A stretch of 24,762 bases of DNA, taken from Anaerozeibacter sp031551775 (GTDB lineage Bacteria; Bacillota; Clostridia; Christensenellales; Aristaeellaceae). The stretch lies in contig JAVBND010000113.1 in the NCBI GenBank assembly GCA_031551775.1, forward strand, positions 1-24,762, in the 5' to 3' direction. The notes beneath the pieces were generated by a model. That model was not told the DNA's origin, ran no database searches, and saw only the letters and a program-made list of their open reading frames with translations. The position numbers were made by a program, and so were the translations under genes. Shown here in pieces: positions 7,251 to 14,149 of the stretch; the stretch's first letter is position 1; every line of letters starts with the position of its first letter.

Positions 7251-9248
7251 GTGTTCGAGATTCACTCGAGCTATGAGCCGCGCGGCGACCAGCCGCAGGC
7301 GATTGAGGCGCTGGCTGAGGGCCTAAGCGCGGGGCAAAAGCATCAGGTGCTGCTGGGCGTGACCGGCTCAGGCAAGACCTTTACCATGGCCAACATCATC
7401 AAGAAGACCCAGCGCCCGGCGCTCGTCATCGCGCACAACAAGACGCTGGCGGCGCAGCTGGCGGCCGAGTTTCGCGAATTCTTCCCCGACAGCGCGGTCG
7501 GGTACTTCGTGAGCTATTACGACTACTATCAGCCCGAAGCCTACATCGCCTCAACCGATACCTTCATTGAGAAGGACGCCTCGATCAACGATGAGATCGA
7601 CCGCATGCGCCACAGCGCGACCGCGTGGCTGGCCGAGCGACGCGACGTCATCATCGTGGCGTCGGTCAGCTGTATCTACGGCATGGGCGACCCCTCCGAA
7701 TACGCGCATCTGTCGATATCGCTTCGCGAAGGCGAGGCTCTTGACCGGGAAGAGCTGATCATGAAGCTCATCGACATTCAGTTCAGCCGCAACGATTTTG
7801 AATTTGAGCGCGGCACCTTCCGCGTCAGGGGCGATGTGGTGGAAATCATCCCGCCTTCAAATTTTGAGAAAGCGCTGCGCGTGGAATTTTTCGGCGACGA
7901 GATCGAGCGCATCTCCGAAATCGACACGGTGACCGGCACGCCGCTGAGGCACCTGAACCACGTGATGATCTTCCCCGCCTCGCACTACGTGACATCGCGC
8001 GACAAGCTCGACGCCTGCCTTGAAAACATTGAGAGCGACTTAAGAACGCAGCTTGAAGCGTTCCGCGAAAGCGGGCAGTTGCTCGAAGCGCAGCGCCTGG
8101 AGCAGCGCACCCATTACGATCTTGAAATGATGCGCGAGATCGGCTACTGCAACGGCATCGAGAACTACTCGCGCTACTTCGACGGGCGTCAGGCGGGCGA
8201 ACCGCCCTTTACGCTCATCGACTATTTCCCCGACGACTTCATCGTGTTCATCGATGAGTCGCACGTCTCGGTGCCACAGGTGCGCGCGATGTACAACGGC
8301 GACTACGCGCGCAAGAAATCGCTGGTGGAGTACGGCTTCCGCCTGCCCGCGGCGTTTGACAACCGCCCGCTCAAGTTCCATGAATTTGAGCAAAAGGTCG
8401 GCCAGACCATCTACGTATCGGCCACGCCCGGGCCCTATGAGCTTGAGCGCGCGTCGCAGGTGGTCGAGCAGATCATCCGCCCGACCGGCCTCATCGACCC
8501 CGAAATCATCGTGCGCCCCGCGAAGGGGCAGGTGGACGACCTGCTGGGCGAGATCCGGCAGGTGACCGAAAAGGGGCAAAGGGTGCTCGTGACCACGCTC
8601 ACCAAACGCATGGCCGAGAGCCTGACAAGCTACCTTCGCGAGATGGACGTCAAGGTCGAATACCTGCATTCGGACGTCGAGACGCTTGAGCGCATCCGCC
8701 TGATCAAGTCATTGCGGCTGGGCGAATTTGACGTGATGGTGGGCATCAACCTGCTGCGCGAAGGGCTTGACCTGCCGGAGGTCGCGCTGGTCGCGATCCT
8801 CGACGCCGACAAGGAAGGGTTCCTCAGAAGCGAGACCAGCCTGGTTCAGACCATCGGACGCGCCGCGCGCAACGTGGACGGGCGCGTGATCATGTACGCG
8901 GACGATTTGACCGACTCCATGACGCGCGCGATCAACGAAACCAATCGCCGCCGCGCGATTCAGGTGGCTTACAATGAAGCCAATGACATCACCCCGCAAA
9001 GCGTGCGGACCGCCGTGCGCGAGCTCATGGAAGTCACGCGCGCGCCCGATCAGGGCAGCTCGGATAAGATGCCCGATGACGAGCGGCAGATGGCCATCGA
9101 GCGCCTGGAAGAGATGATGCTTGAAGCCGCGGGCAACCTTGACTTTGAGCGCGCAGCGAAGCTGCGCGACCAGATGCTGTCCCTGCGCGGCGAAAAGGCG
9201 ATGGCGACAAACGAGCGCTCGCGCGCGGGAAAGAGAAGAAGAAGGTAG
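7251..9248 (+). CDS. uvrB: UvrABC system protein B
   Basis: This is a 665-residue helicase-like subunit of nucleotide excision repair; it receives damaged DNA from UvrA and positions UvrC. Walker A is GVTGSGKT near 36-43, the damage-inserting beta-hairpin follows YYDYYQPEAY, helicase motif II is IDESH, the conserved NLLREGLDLPE and QTIGRAARN are present, and the C-terminal UVR motif (LEEMMLEAAGNLDFERAAKLRD) is intact. The GTG at 7251 is chosen because AAGGAAGG ends 8 bases before it and the product begins FEIHSSYEPRGDQP, as expected for the family. Neither uvrA nor uvrC is in the window; sugar genes surround it. It has its own extended -10 promoter. Confidence 0.97.
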   Translation: MFEIHSSYEPRGDQPQAIEALAEGLSAGQKHQVLLGVTGSGKTFTMANIIKKTQRPALVIAHNKTLAAQLAAEFREFFPDSAVGYFVSYYDYYQPEAYIASTDTFIEKDASINDEIDRMRHSATAWLAERRDVIIVASVSCIYGMGDPSEYAHLSISLREGEALDREELIMKLIDIQFSRNDFEFERGTFRVRGDVVEIIPPSNFEKALRVEFFGDEIERISEIDTVTGTPLRHLNHVMIFPASHYVTSRDKLDACLENIESDLRTQLEAFRESGQLLEAQRLEQRTHYDLEMMREIGYCNGIENYSRYFDGRQAGEPPFTLIDYFPDDFIVFIDESHVSVPQVRAMYNGDYARKKSLVEYGFRLPAAFDNRPLKFHEFEQKVGQTIYVSATPGPYELERASQVVEQIIRPTGLIDPEIIVRPAKGQVDDLLGEIRQVTEKGQRVLVTTLTKRMAESLTSYLREMDVKVEYLHSDVETLERIRLIKSLRLGEFDVMVGINLLREGLDLPEVALVAILDADKEGFLRSETSLVQTIGRAARNVDGRVIMYADDLTDSMTRAINETNRRRAIQVAYNEANDITPQSVRTAVRELMEVTRAPDQGSSDKMPDDERQMAIERLEEMMLEAAGNLDFERAAKLRDQMLSLRGEKAMATNERSRAGKRRRR

Positions 9249-9256
9249 CGCGCATC

Positions 9257-9285
9257 TTGCACTCTCATGCCGGATGGGATAAAAT
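9257..9285 (+). promoter_or_regulatory. Promoter of the second FGGY kinase
   Basis: TTGCAC (9257-9262) and TAAAAT (9280-9285) are separated by 17 bases, just after the uvrB stop at 9248. The start near 9292 gives a leader of about 50 bases with GAGGAGTG (9327-9334) before the ATG. No palindrome overlaps it, so the gene may be constitutive. Confidence 0.6.
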
Positions 9286-9341
9286 AGCATTGTCAACGAA
9301 CTGCGTCCCCTGGGCGCTGAATGGATGAGGAGTGAAGAACC

Positions 9342-10934
9342 ATGGAGCAGTACAAGGCGGCGATTGAAAAAGGCGCAACCGCGCTTGGCATTGAGTTTGG
9401 ATCGACGCGCATCAAGTGCGTGCTGGTCGATGAAAAAGGCGCGGCCATCGCGTCGGGCAGCCATGCGTGGGAGAACCAGCTCGTAGACGGCATCTGGACG
9501 TATAGCCTGGACGACGTGTGGACCGGACTCAAGGACTGCTACAGCGACCTTGCGAAAAACATCCATGAGCGCTACGGCGTAAAGCTCAAGCGCGTGGGCG
9601 CGATTGGCGTGAGCGCGATGATGCACGGCTACCTGGCTTTTGACGCGCAGGACCGGCTGCTTTCGCCTTTTCGCACTTGGCGCAACACCATCACCGGCGA
9701 GGCGGCGGGCAAGCTGACGGAGCTCCTCAATTTCGCCATCCCTCAGCGCTGGAGCGTCGCGCACGTGTATCAGGCGATTTTGAACGGCGAGAAGCACGTC
9801 AATCAAATTTCGTTCCTGACGACGCTCGCGGGATACGTACACTGGAAGCTCACCGGGGAAAAGGTGCTGGGCGTGGGCGACGCGTCGGGCATGTTCCCGA
9901 TCGACAGCGCATCGCTCCTCTTCGATCGGGCGAAATTGGATCTGTTCAATCGGGATATCGCGGGAAGAAACCTCGGCTGGACGCTTGATCAGATCCTGCC
10001 GGAAGTCAAGGGCGCGGGCGAAAACGCGGGCGCGCTGACGGACGCGGGCGCGCGCCTGCTCGACCCGACGGGCGAACTTGTTGGCGGTATCCCCATGTGC
10101 CCGCCGGAAGGCGATGCGGGCACCGGCATGGTTGCCACGAACAGCGTGGGCGCGCGGACCGGCAACATCTCGGCGGGCACTTCGGTGTTTGCGATGATCG
10201 TACTCGAAAAGGGCCTAAGCAAGGTCTATCCCGAGATCGACATGGTCACCACCCCCACCGGAAAGCCGGTCGCGATGGTTCACTGCAACAACTGCACGAG
10301 CGACCTCAACGCCTGGGTGAACCTGTTTGGCGAATTCTATGAGGCCATGGGGCACAAAGCCGACATGAACCGCCTGTTCTCCACGCTCTACAACAAGGCG
10401 CTTGAGGGCGACAAGGACGCGGGCGGGCTTTTATCCTACAACTACTTCTCGGGCGAGCACCTGACCGGGCTTGAGACGGGACGGCCGCTGTTCGCGCGCT
10501 TGCCGGATGCCTCGTTCACGTTGGCCAACTTCATGCGCGCGCACCTGTATTCCTCGCTCGCGACGCTCAAGATGGGCATGAACATCCTGCTCAAGCAAGA
10601 AAAAGTGGCGATCGACCGCATCTACGGCCACGGCGGGCTGTTCAAGACCAAGGGCGTCGGTCAGGGCTTCATGGCGGCCGCCATCAACACGCCGGTCAGC
10701 GTGATGGAGACCGCGGGCGAGGGCGGCGCATGGGGCATCGCGCTTCTGGCCGCGTACATGATCCAAAAAGACGGCCAGACACTTGAAGCGTTCCTTGAAA
10801 CCAACGTATTTTCCGCGCAGGCGGGGGAAAGCATGTCCCCCGACCAAGCGGATGTCCAAGGGTTTGAAGCGTTCATGAAGCGCTACGAAAATGGCCTGCC
10901 CATCGAACGCGCGGCGACGGAGTATTTCAAATAG
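9342..10934 (+). CDS. FGGY-family carbohydrate kinase, ribulokinase/xylulokinase-like
   Basis: The product has 530 residues. The phosphate-binding loop is GIEFGSTRIK near residues 17-26, followed by GVSAMMHGYLAFD (the substrate region, close to the 'sgQMHG' of xylulokinases), GNISAGTSVFAM, and the C-terminal GHGGLFKTKGVGQGFMAAAI nucleotide-binding segment. It has extra residues at the N-terminus and middle compared with typical XylB (about 490-500). This subtype is often found with pentose catabolism genes, but no isomerase or epimerase is present here, so the substrate stays open. It may serve the imported sugar handled by the ABC importer and mutarotase located just beyond its terminator on the opposite strand. 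Confidence 0.85.
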   Translation: MEQYKAAIEKGATALGIEFGSTRIKCVLVDEKGAAIASGSHAWENQLVDGIWTYSLDDVWTGLKDCYSDLAKNIHERYGVKLKRVGAIGVSAMMHGYLAFDAQDRLLSPFRTWRNTITGEAAGKLTELLNFAIPQRWSVAHVYQAILNGEKHVNQISFLTTLAGYVHWKLTGEKVLGVGDASGMFPIDSASLLFDRAKLDLFNRDIAGRNLGWTLDQILPEVKGAGENAGALTDAGARLLDPTGELVGGIPMCPPEGDAGTGMVATNSVGARTGNISAGTSVFAMIVLEKGLSKVYPEIDMVTTPTGKPVAMVHCNNCTSDLNAWVNLFGEFYEAMGHKADMNRLFSTLYNKALEGDKDAGGLLSYNYFSGEHLTGLETGRPLFARLPDASFTLANFMRAHLYSSLATLKMGMNILLKQEKVAIDRIYGHGGLFKTKGVGQGFMAAAINTPVSVMETAGEGGAWGIALLAAYMIQKDGQTLEAFLETNVFSAQAGESMSPDQADVQGFEAFMKRYENGLPIERAATEYFK

Positions 10935-10947
10935 GCCGACACGCAAA

Positions 10948-10992
10948 AGCGCGGCGCATCGATGTCCATCGATGCGCCGCGCTCATTTTTTT
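10948..10992 (+). terminator. Strong intrinsic terminator, probably bidirectional
   Basis: AGCGCGGCGCATCGATG (10948-10964) and CATCGATGCGCCGCGCT (10967-10983) form a perfect 17-pair stem, followed by a seven-T run at 10986-10992. It ends the second kinase transcript. On the minus strand the stem is followed by only four T, but it lies downstream of fucU and may also terminate that transcript. Confidence 0.92.
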
Positions 10993-11062
10993 CAATCGTC
11001 CATTCTTGCACCGGTAGTTGATTGAGCTTCCCCCGCATCCGCGCGGAACAGATTCGCGGTCA

Positions 11063-11509
11063 TTACTTCACCACGCCTTTTTGAATCATGACGTTGGCGT
11101 AGATGGCTTCCTCACCCGACTGCACGATCACATACGATTTTTGCGCCTGGTCGTAGAATTCAAACCGCTCCAAAAATCCGACCGCCGCTTCGCCGCGCTC
11201 GTCGTGTTTGGCGACAATTTTTTTGTATTCATCCCAAATCGGAATTTCAAGGTCCTTGTCACACTCCATCGTATCCATCAACAGGACAGGGCGCTCCACA
11301 TAACTGTCGAGCGGGATGACCGACAGCACCGCGTCCAGGAGCGCGGCGCCCGAAATTCCGTCCGCGCGCAGAAACTTGCAGTCACCCGCGTGGGCAAAGC
11401 GCTTGCCCGGAAAGTTTGCGTCGCCAATGACGATCACGTCGCTGTGCCCCATCTCGCAAAGGGTCGCCAACAGCTCGGGCGACAAAAGCTTGGGTACGTT
11501 AAGCAGCAT
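11063..11509 (-). CDS. fucU: FucU/RbsD-family sugar mutarotase
   Basis: The product has 148 residues, the usual size. The N-terminus (ML.NVPKLLSPELLATLCEMGHSD) and VIGDANFPGKR match the RbsD/FucU family; the EMGHSD histidine is the conserved catalytic residue of this group, and the C-terminal SGEEAIYANVMIQKGV is typical of FucU. These enzymes interconvert sugar anomers (L-fucose, D-ribose and others) so that the imported form matches the next enzyme. GGAGGGA precedes the ATG. It follows the ABC sugar importer on the same strand but is about 530 bases away across a hairpin-rich stretch. FucU is preferred over RbsD on length and the N-terminal motif; the true sugar is not known. Confidence 0.85.
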   Translation of the reverse strand: MLLNVPKLLSPELLATLCEMGHSDVIVIGDANFPGKRFAHAGDCKFLRADGISGAALLDAVLSVIPLDSYVERPVLLMDTMECDKDLEIPIWDEYKKIVAKHDERGEAAVGFLERFEFYDQAQKSYVIVQSGEEAIYANVMIQKGVVK

Positions 11510-11532
11510 AAAAATCCCTCCAAAAATTTATT

Positions 11533-11805
11533 AACCAAAGCCGCGCAACCCAGCCCCGGAGGGTCCGCGAGGGCCAAAGCCCGCCCGAATCCAGCCAAGC
11601 CGAAAACCAAAGCCGCACAACCCAGCCCCGGAGGGTCCGGGAGGGCCAAGGCCCGCCCGAATCCAGCCAAGCCGAAAACCAAAGCCGCGCAACCCAGCCC
11701 CGGAGGGTCCGGGAGGGCCAAAGCCCACCCGAATCCAGCCAAGCCGACAACCAAAGCCGCGCCAGCGAAGCCCCGGGAGGGAACGGGGAGGGCCAAGGCC
11801 CTCCC
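11533..11805. repeat. 72-base tandem repeat, three full copies plus a degenerate fourth
   Basis: Copies begin at 11533, 11605 and 11677, each exactly 72 bases; a diverged partial copy runs from 11749 to about 11805. Each starts AACCAAAGCCGC and ends AGCCAAGCCGA, with only a handful of single-base differences between copies. Within copies 2 and 3 CCGGA and TCCGG flank GGG, giving a small hairpin, and a second GC-rich imperfect stem lies further on. Because 72 is a multiple of three and the unit lacks stops, several frames stay open, but no ribosome site supports coding. It sits between fucU and the importer's binding-protein gene. Confidence 0.9.
11786..11805 (-). repeat. Hairpin at the end of the tandem repeat
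   Basis: GGGAGGGCC (11786-11794) and GGCCCTCCC (11797-11805) are perfect inverted copies two bases apart. It is the cleaned-up version of the imperfect stem inside the 72-base units and the first of six hairpins in this spacer. Confidence 0.65.
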
Positions 11806-11814
11806 GCAACAACG

Positions 11815-11839
11815 CCCCCGCGGGCGTGTACCGCGGGGG
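11815..11839 (-). repeat. Hairpin, 9-pair GC stem
   Basis: CCCCCGCGG (11815-11823) and CCGCGGGGG (11831-11839) flank a 7-base loop. No T run follows on either strand. Confidence 0.65.
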
Positions 11840-11845
11840 TGAATC

Positions 11846-11892
11846 GGATTTTGACCAAGGGAGGGCTTTACCGCCCTCCCGACTCAAAATCC
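11846..11892 (-). repeat. Nested two-part hairpin
   Basis: An outer stem of GGATTTTGA (11846-11854) with TCAAAATCC (11884-11892) encloses an inner stem of GGGAGGGC (11859-11866) with GCCCTCCC (11873-11880). Both stems are perfect, with 3-4 unpaired bases between them. The inner stem repeats the GGGAGGG motif of the neighbouring hairpin at 11786. Confidence 0.7.
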
Positions 11893-11900
11893 TCCCCCGC

Positions 11901-11944
11901 CCGGATTCCGCCCGGAAAATTCCGCAGAATTTTCAGGAATCCGG
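11901..11944 (-). repeat. Nested hairpin with UNCG-type tetraloop on the minus strand
   Basis: An outer stem of CCGGATTCC (11901-11909) with GGAATCCGG (11936-11944) encloses AAAATTC (11916-11922) with GAATTTT (11927-11933). In the minus-strand transcript the loop reads UGCG closed by C-G, a member of the very stable UNCG class. This orientation agrees with the importer mRNA. Confidence 0.7.
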
Positions 11945-11955
11945 CCCCCGTAGCC

Positions 11956-11993
11956 CATTTCGGGGTTCCGCCCGAAGGCGGAACCCCGAAATG
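11956..11993 (-). repeat. 17-pair hairpin with UUCG tetraloop on the minus strand
   Basis: CATTTCGGGGTTCCGCC (11956-11972) and GGCGGAACCCCGAAATG (11977-11993) pair perfectly around four bases. Read from the minus strand, the loop is UUCG closed by C-G, the classic extra-stable tetraloop; on the plus strand it is CGAA. This favours a role in RNA made from the minus strand, that is, the importer transcript. No T run follows. Confidence 0.8.
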
Positions 11994-12002
11994 ACGCACC
12001 CC

Positions 12003-12039
12003 TCATCGGAAAGGTTCGCGCAGCGAAGATTTCCGATGA
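12003..12039 (-). repeat. Nested hairpin directly after the binding-protein gene
   Basis: TCATCGGAAA (12003-12012) pairs with TTTCCGATGA (12030-12039); inside, TTCGC (12015-12019) pairs with GCGAA (12023-12027). It begins 3 bases after the stop codon of the binding-protein gene, as expected for a stem that protects the 3' end of that message. Confidence 0.7.
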
Positions 12040-12042
12040 CGT

Positions 12043-13122
12043 CTATTCGTAGAGCAGCTTGGCGATATCCGGATCTTCCATGTTGGCGCTGGTGTAGAAC
12101 TGGCAGCCCGTATCGACGACCGGTTCAACCGTTTCGCCGTTGAGCGTCTTGACCGCGAGTTCGACAGCGTAGTAGCCGATCATGTAGGGGTCCTGGGTGA
12201 CAGCGCCGTAGACCCAGTTGTTCTTAACCGCGTTGAGCAGGGTCGCGCCGGAGTCAAAGCCGACAACCAGCATGTCTTTGTAGCGGCCGTTCTCACGGTC
12301 GAGGTCAAAGCCGTCGGAGGTGGCGGCCAGCATGCCGTCCATGGAGCCGGAGTTGGTGCAGAACACCGCGAGAGGGCTTCTCTGGATCACGGCCTGGGCC
12401 GCGGTCTGGCAATCGGTCACGCTGGTGGACGCCGCGATGGAAACCATGATTTCAACCGCCACATCGCCGGTTGCGGAAGCCTTGCTCCACAGGTCATGGC
12501 CGGTTACGGCGACGAGGCCCGGCTGCACTTCTTCGCACAGGGCGAGCATCTCGTTCACGAAGCCGGTGGTGCGCTGGGTGATGGAGGCGGAGATCGCGTC
12601 CTGGCTGATCACGCTCAGCACGACGGGCGCGTCCTTGGTGGCGTTCTTGATGGCCTGCGCGATCGACTCGATCTTGAAGATTTCGCTCGCGCCCAGCGCG
12701 CCGGCGGCCGTATTGTCGGTCGAGGCGGTGGAGACGATGGCGCCTTCGGGCGCGTTGGGAACGCCGGAGTCAAAGCCGATGACCGGGATGCCGCCCGCAA
12801 TGCAGCTTTGCAGCTGCTCGATCACGGATTCGGTGTCAAGCGCGGCCAGGCACAGCGCGGCCGGCTTCTTGGCGAGGGCGGCGTTGAGCATGTCTACCTG
12901 AGCGCTGACATCGGATTCAGTGGGCGGGCCGTCAAAGGTAATTTCCACATTGTAGTCCTTGGCCGCGGCTTCGGAGCCGGCCAGAACCGTCTGCCAGAAC
13001 TTGTGCTGGAAGCCCTTGGAAATGATGGGGATGTAGACGCTTTCAGAGGCCATGGCGACTTGAGCCACCGAGCCGACGAGCAGGACAACCATGAGCAATA
13101 GAGTGATTAACTTCTTGGTCAT
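12043..13122 (-). CDS. Sugar ABC transporter substrate-binding protein, RbsB type
   Basis: This is a 359-residue periplasmic-binding-protein-like receptor (Peripla_BP_4 group). The signal peptide MTKKLITLLLMVVLLVGSV ends in AMA near residue 25 and has no lipobox cysteine, which is unusual for a cell-surface receptor of a Gram-positive. The mature part shows the family's features: PIISKGFQHKFWQTV at the N-terminus, CLAALDTESV, PVIGFDSGVP near 115-125, and VVGFDSGATLLNAV in the second lobe. AAGGAGGG precedes the ATG. It is the last of three importer genes (ATPase, permease, receptor); stable hairpins follow its stop and could raise its mRNA level above the rest. The ligand is probably a monosaccharide. 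Confidence 0.92.
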   Translation of the reverse strand: MTKKLITLLLMVVLLVGSVAQVAMASESVYIPIISKGFQHKFWQTVLAGSEAAAKDYNVEITFDGPPTESDVSAQVDMLNAALAKKPAALCLAALDTESVIEQLQSCIAGGIPVIGFDSGVPNAPEGAIVSTASTDNTAAGALGASEIFKIESIAQAIKNATKDAPVVLSVISQDAISASITQRTTGFVNEMLALCEEVQPGLVAVTGHDLWSKASATGDVAVEIMVSIAASTSVTDCQTAAQAVIQRSPLAVFCTNSGSMDGMLAATSDGFDLDRENGRYKDMLVVGFDSGATLLNAVKNNWVYGAVTQDPYMIGYYAVELAVKTLNGETVEPVVDTGCQFYTSANMEDPDIAKLLYE

Positions 13123-13178
13123 TTGAATACCCTCCTTATAGTTTTAACAGGCTGATGAGGCCCATTAAATTCATGGAA

Positions 13179-14141
13179 TCAGTGAACGATGCGACTTGCG
13201 CGCTTCAGGCGGTATTGGTCGAGCAGCACCGCGCCCACGACCACCATACCGGTGAAGAAGGTTTGCCAGTGGCTTTGCAGACCCATGGACATGAGGCCCT
13301 GCTTGAGCACGCTCATGACATATACGCCGATGATGGTGCCGGTCAGCGTGCCCACGCCGCCCGCCATGGAGGTTCCGCCGATGACGACGCCCGCGATGCC
13401 CAGCACCTCCTGGCCGTTGCCGGTCGAGGGCATGATCGAGGTATAAACCGCCGCGTACATGATGCCGGCCAGTCCGCAGCAAAAGCCGCAGAAGGTGTAT
13501 ACGCCGGCCAGCCACGGCTTGGTCTTGATGCCGGAGAGGCGCGCGGCTTCGCTGTTGGAACCAATGGCAAATGTGTAGCGGCCAAAGCGGGTCTTGTTCA
13601 AAATAATATAGGCAATGACGAAGAACCCGGCCAGCCAGAAAATCCCGACAGGAAAGCCTGTCATGGTCTTGTAGAACAGGTTTTTAAACCACCCGGCTTC
13701 CGTGCCGAAGGTGGGATAGCGCATGGTTTGTACGCGCGTGACGATGGCCCCCAAGCCCATGCCCATCATCTGCGTGCCGAGCGTCGCGATGAACGGCGGC
13801 AGCTTAAGGTAAGCCACCAGGATGCCGTTGACGAGGCCGATCGCCGTCGCGACCGCGAGCACGACCAGGAGCGCCCACTCCATTGAAAAGCCCCAGGAGT
13901 TGTACGCCGCGCCGCCGAGCAGCGCCGCGCACATCATCGTGGTGCCAAGCGACAGGTCAATGCCGCCCGTGATGATGACAAAGGTCACGCCGATCGCCAT
14001 GAACCCGATGTAGTACGATCCGTCCAGGATGTTCACCAGGTAGTCAACCGAGAAAAAATGGTTGCCGAAAATCGAGAAGAACGCGTACAAAAGCAAGAGG
14101 ACCAGTGGCGCCAGGAACTTGGAGATGTCAAATTTCTTCAT
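13179..14141 (-). CDS. Sugar ABC transporter permease, RbsC type
   Basis: This 320-residue membrane protein of the branched-chain-permease-like family forms the channel of the importer as a homodimer. It has about eight to ten hydrophobic segments, the hallmark GGIDLSLG after the second or third, and the cytoplasmic coupling stretch AIGSNSEAARLSGI that contacts the ATPase. Its start lies 8 bases after the ATPase stop, and a 56-base gap separates it from the receptor gene. Length and motifs are normal. Confidence 0.93.
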   Translation of the reverse strand: MKKFDISKFLAPLVLLLLYAFFSIFGNHFFSVDYLVNILDGSYYIGFMAIGVTFVIITGGIDLSLGTTMMCAALLGGAAYNSWGFSMEWALLVVLAVATAIGLVNGILVAYLKLPPFIATLGTQMMGMGLGAIVTRVQTMRYPTFGTEAGWFKNLFYKTMTGFPVGIFWLAGFFVIAYIILNKTRFGRYTFAIGSNSEAARLSGIKTKPWLAGVYTFCGFCCGLAGIMYAAVYTSIMPSTGNGQEVLGIAGVVIGGTSMAGGVGTLTGTIIGVYVMSVLKQGLMSMGLQSHWQTFFTGMVVVGAVLLDQYRLKRASRIVH

Positions 14142-14149
14142 GCCGTACC

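Noticed and set aside
8709..9842. 377-codon minus-strand frame across the uvrB end and the second kinase
   Set aside because: It crosses two well-supported genes and their promoter and has no family motif.
11533..11748. CRISPR array
   Set aside because: The units are directly adjacent 72-base repeats with no unique spacers, and no cas genes are present.
11018..11842. Open plus-strand frame of 274 codons with 24-residue repeats (KAAQPSPGGSGRAKARPNPA)
   Set aside because: It runs antisense through the well-supported fucU gene and then through the 72-base repeat. It has no ribosome site; the repeat length, a multiple of three, explains the open frame.
11434..11887. Three overlapping minus-strand frames through the tandem repeat
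   Set aside because: All three frames are open because the GC-rich unit lacks stops and its length is divisible by three. None has a ribosome site or a plausible protein composition.
11510..12042. Known large structured RNA such as ROOL, GOLLD or OLE
   Set aside because: The region consists of separate simple hairpins and a direct tandem repeat; I see none of the conserved features I know for these RNAs, although a computed search would be needed to exclude them.
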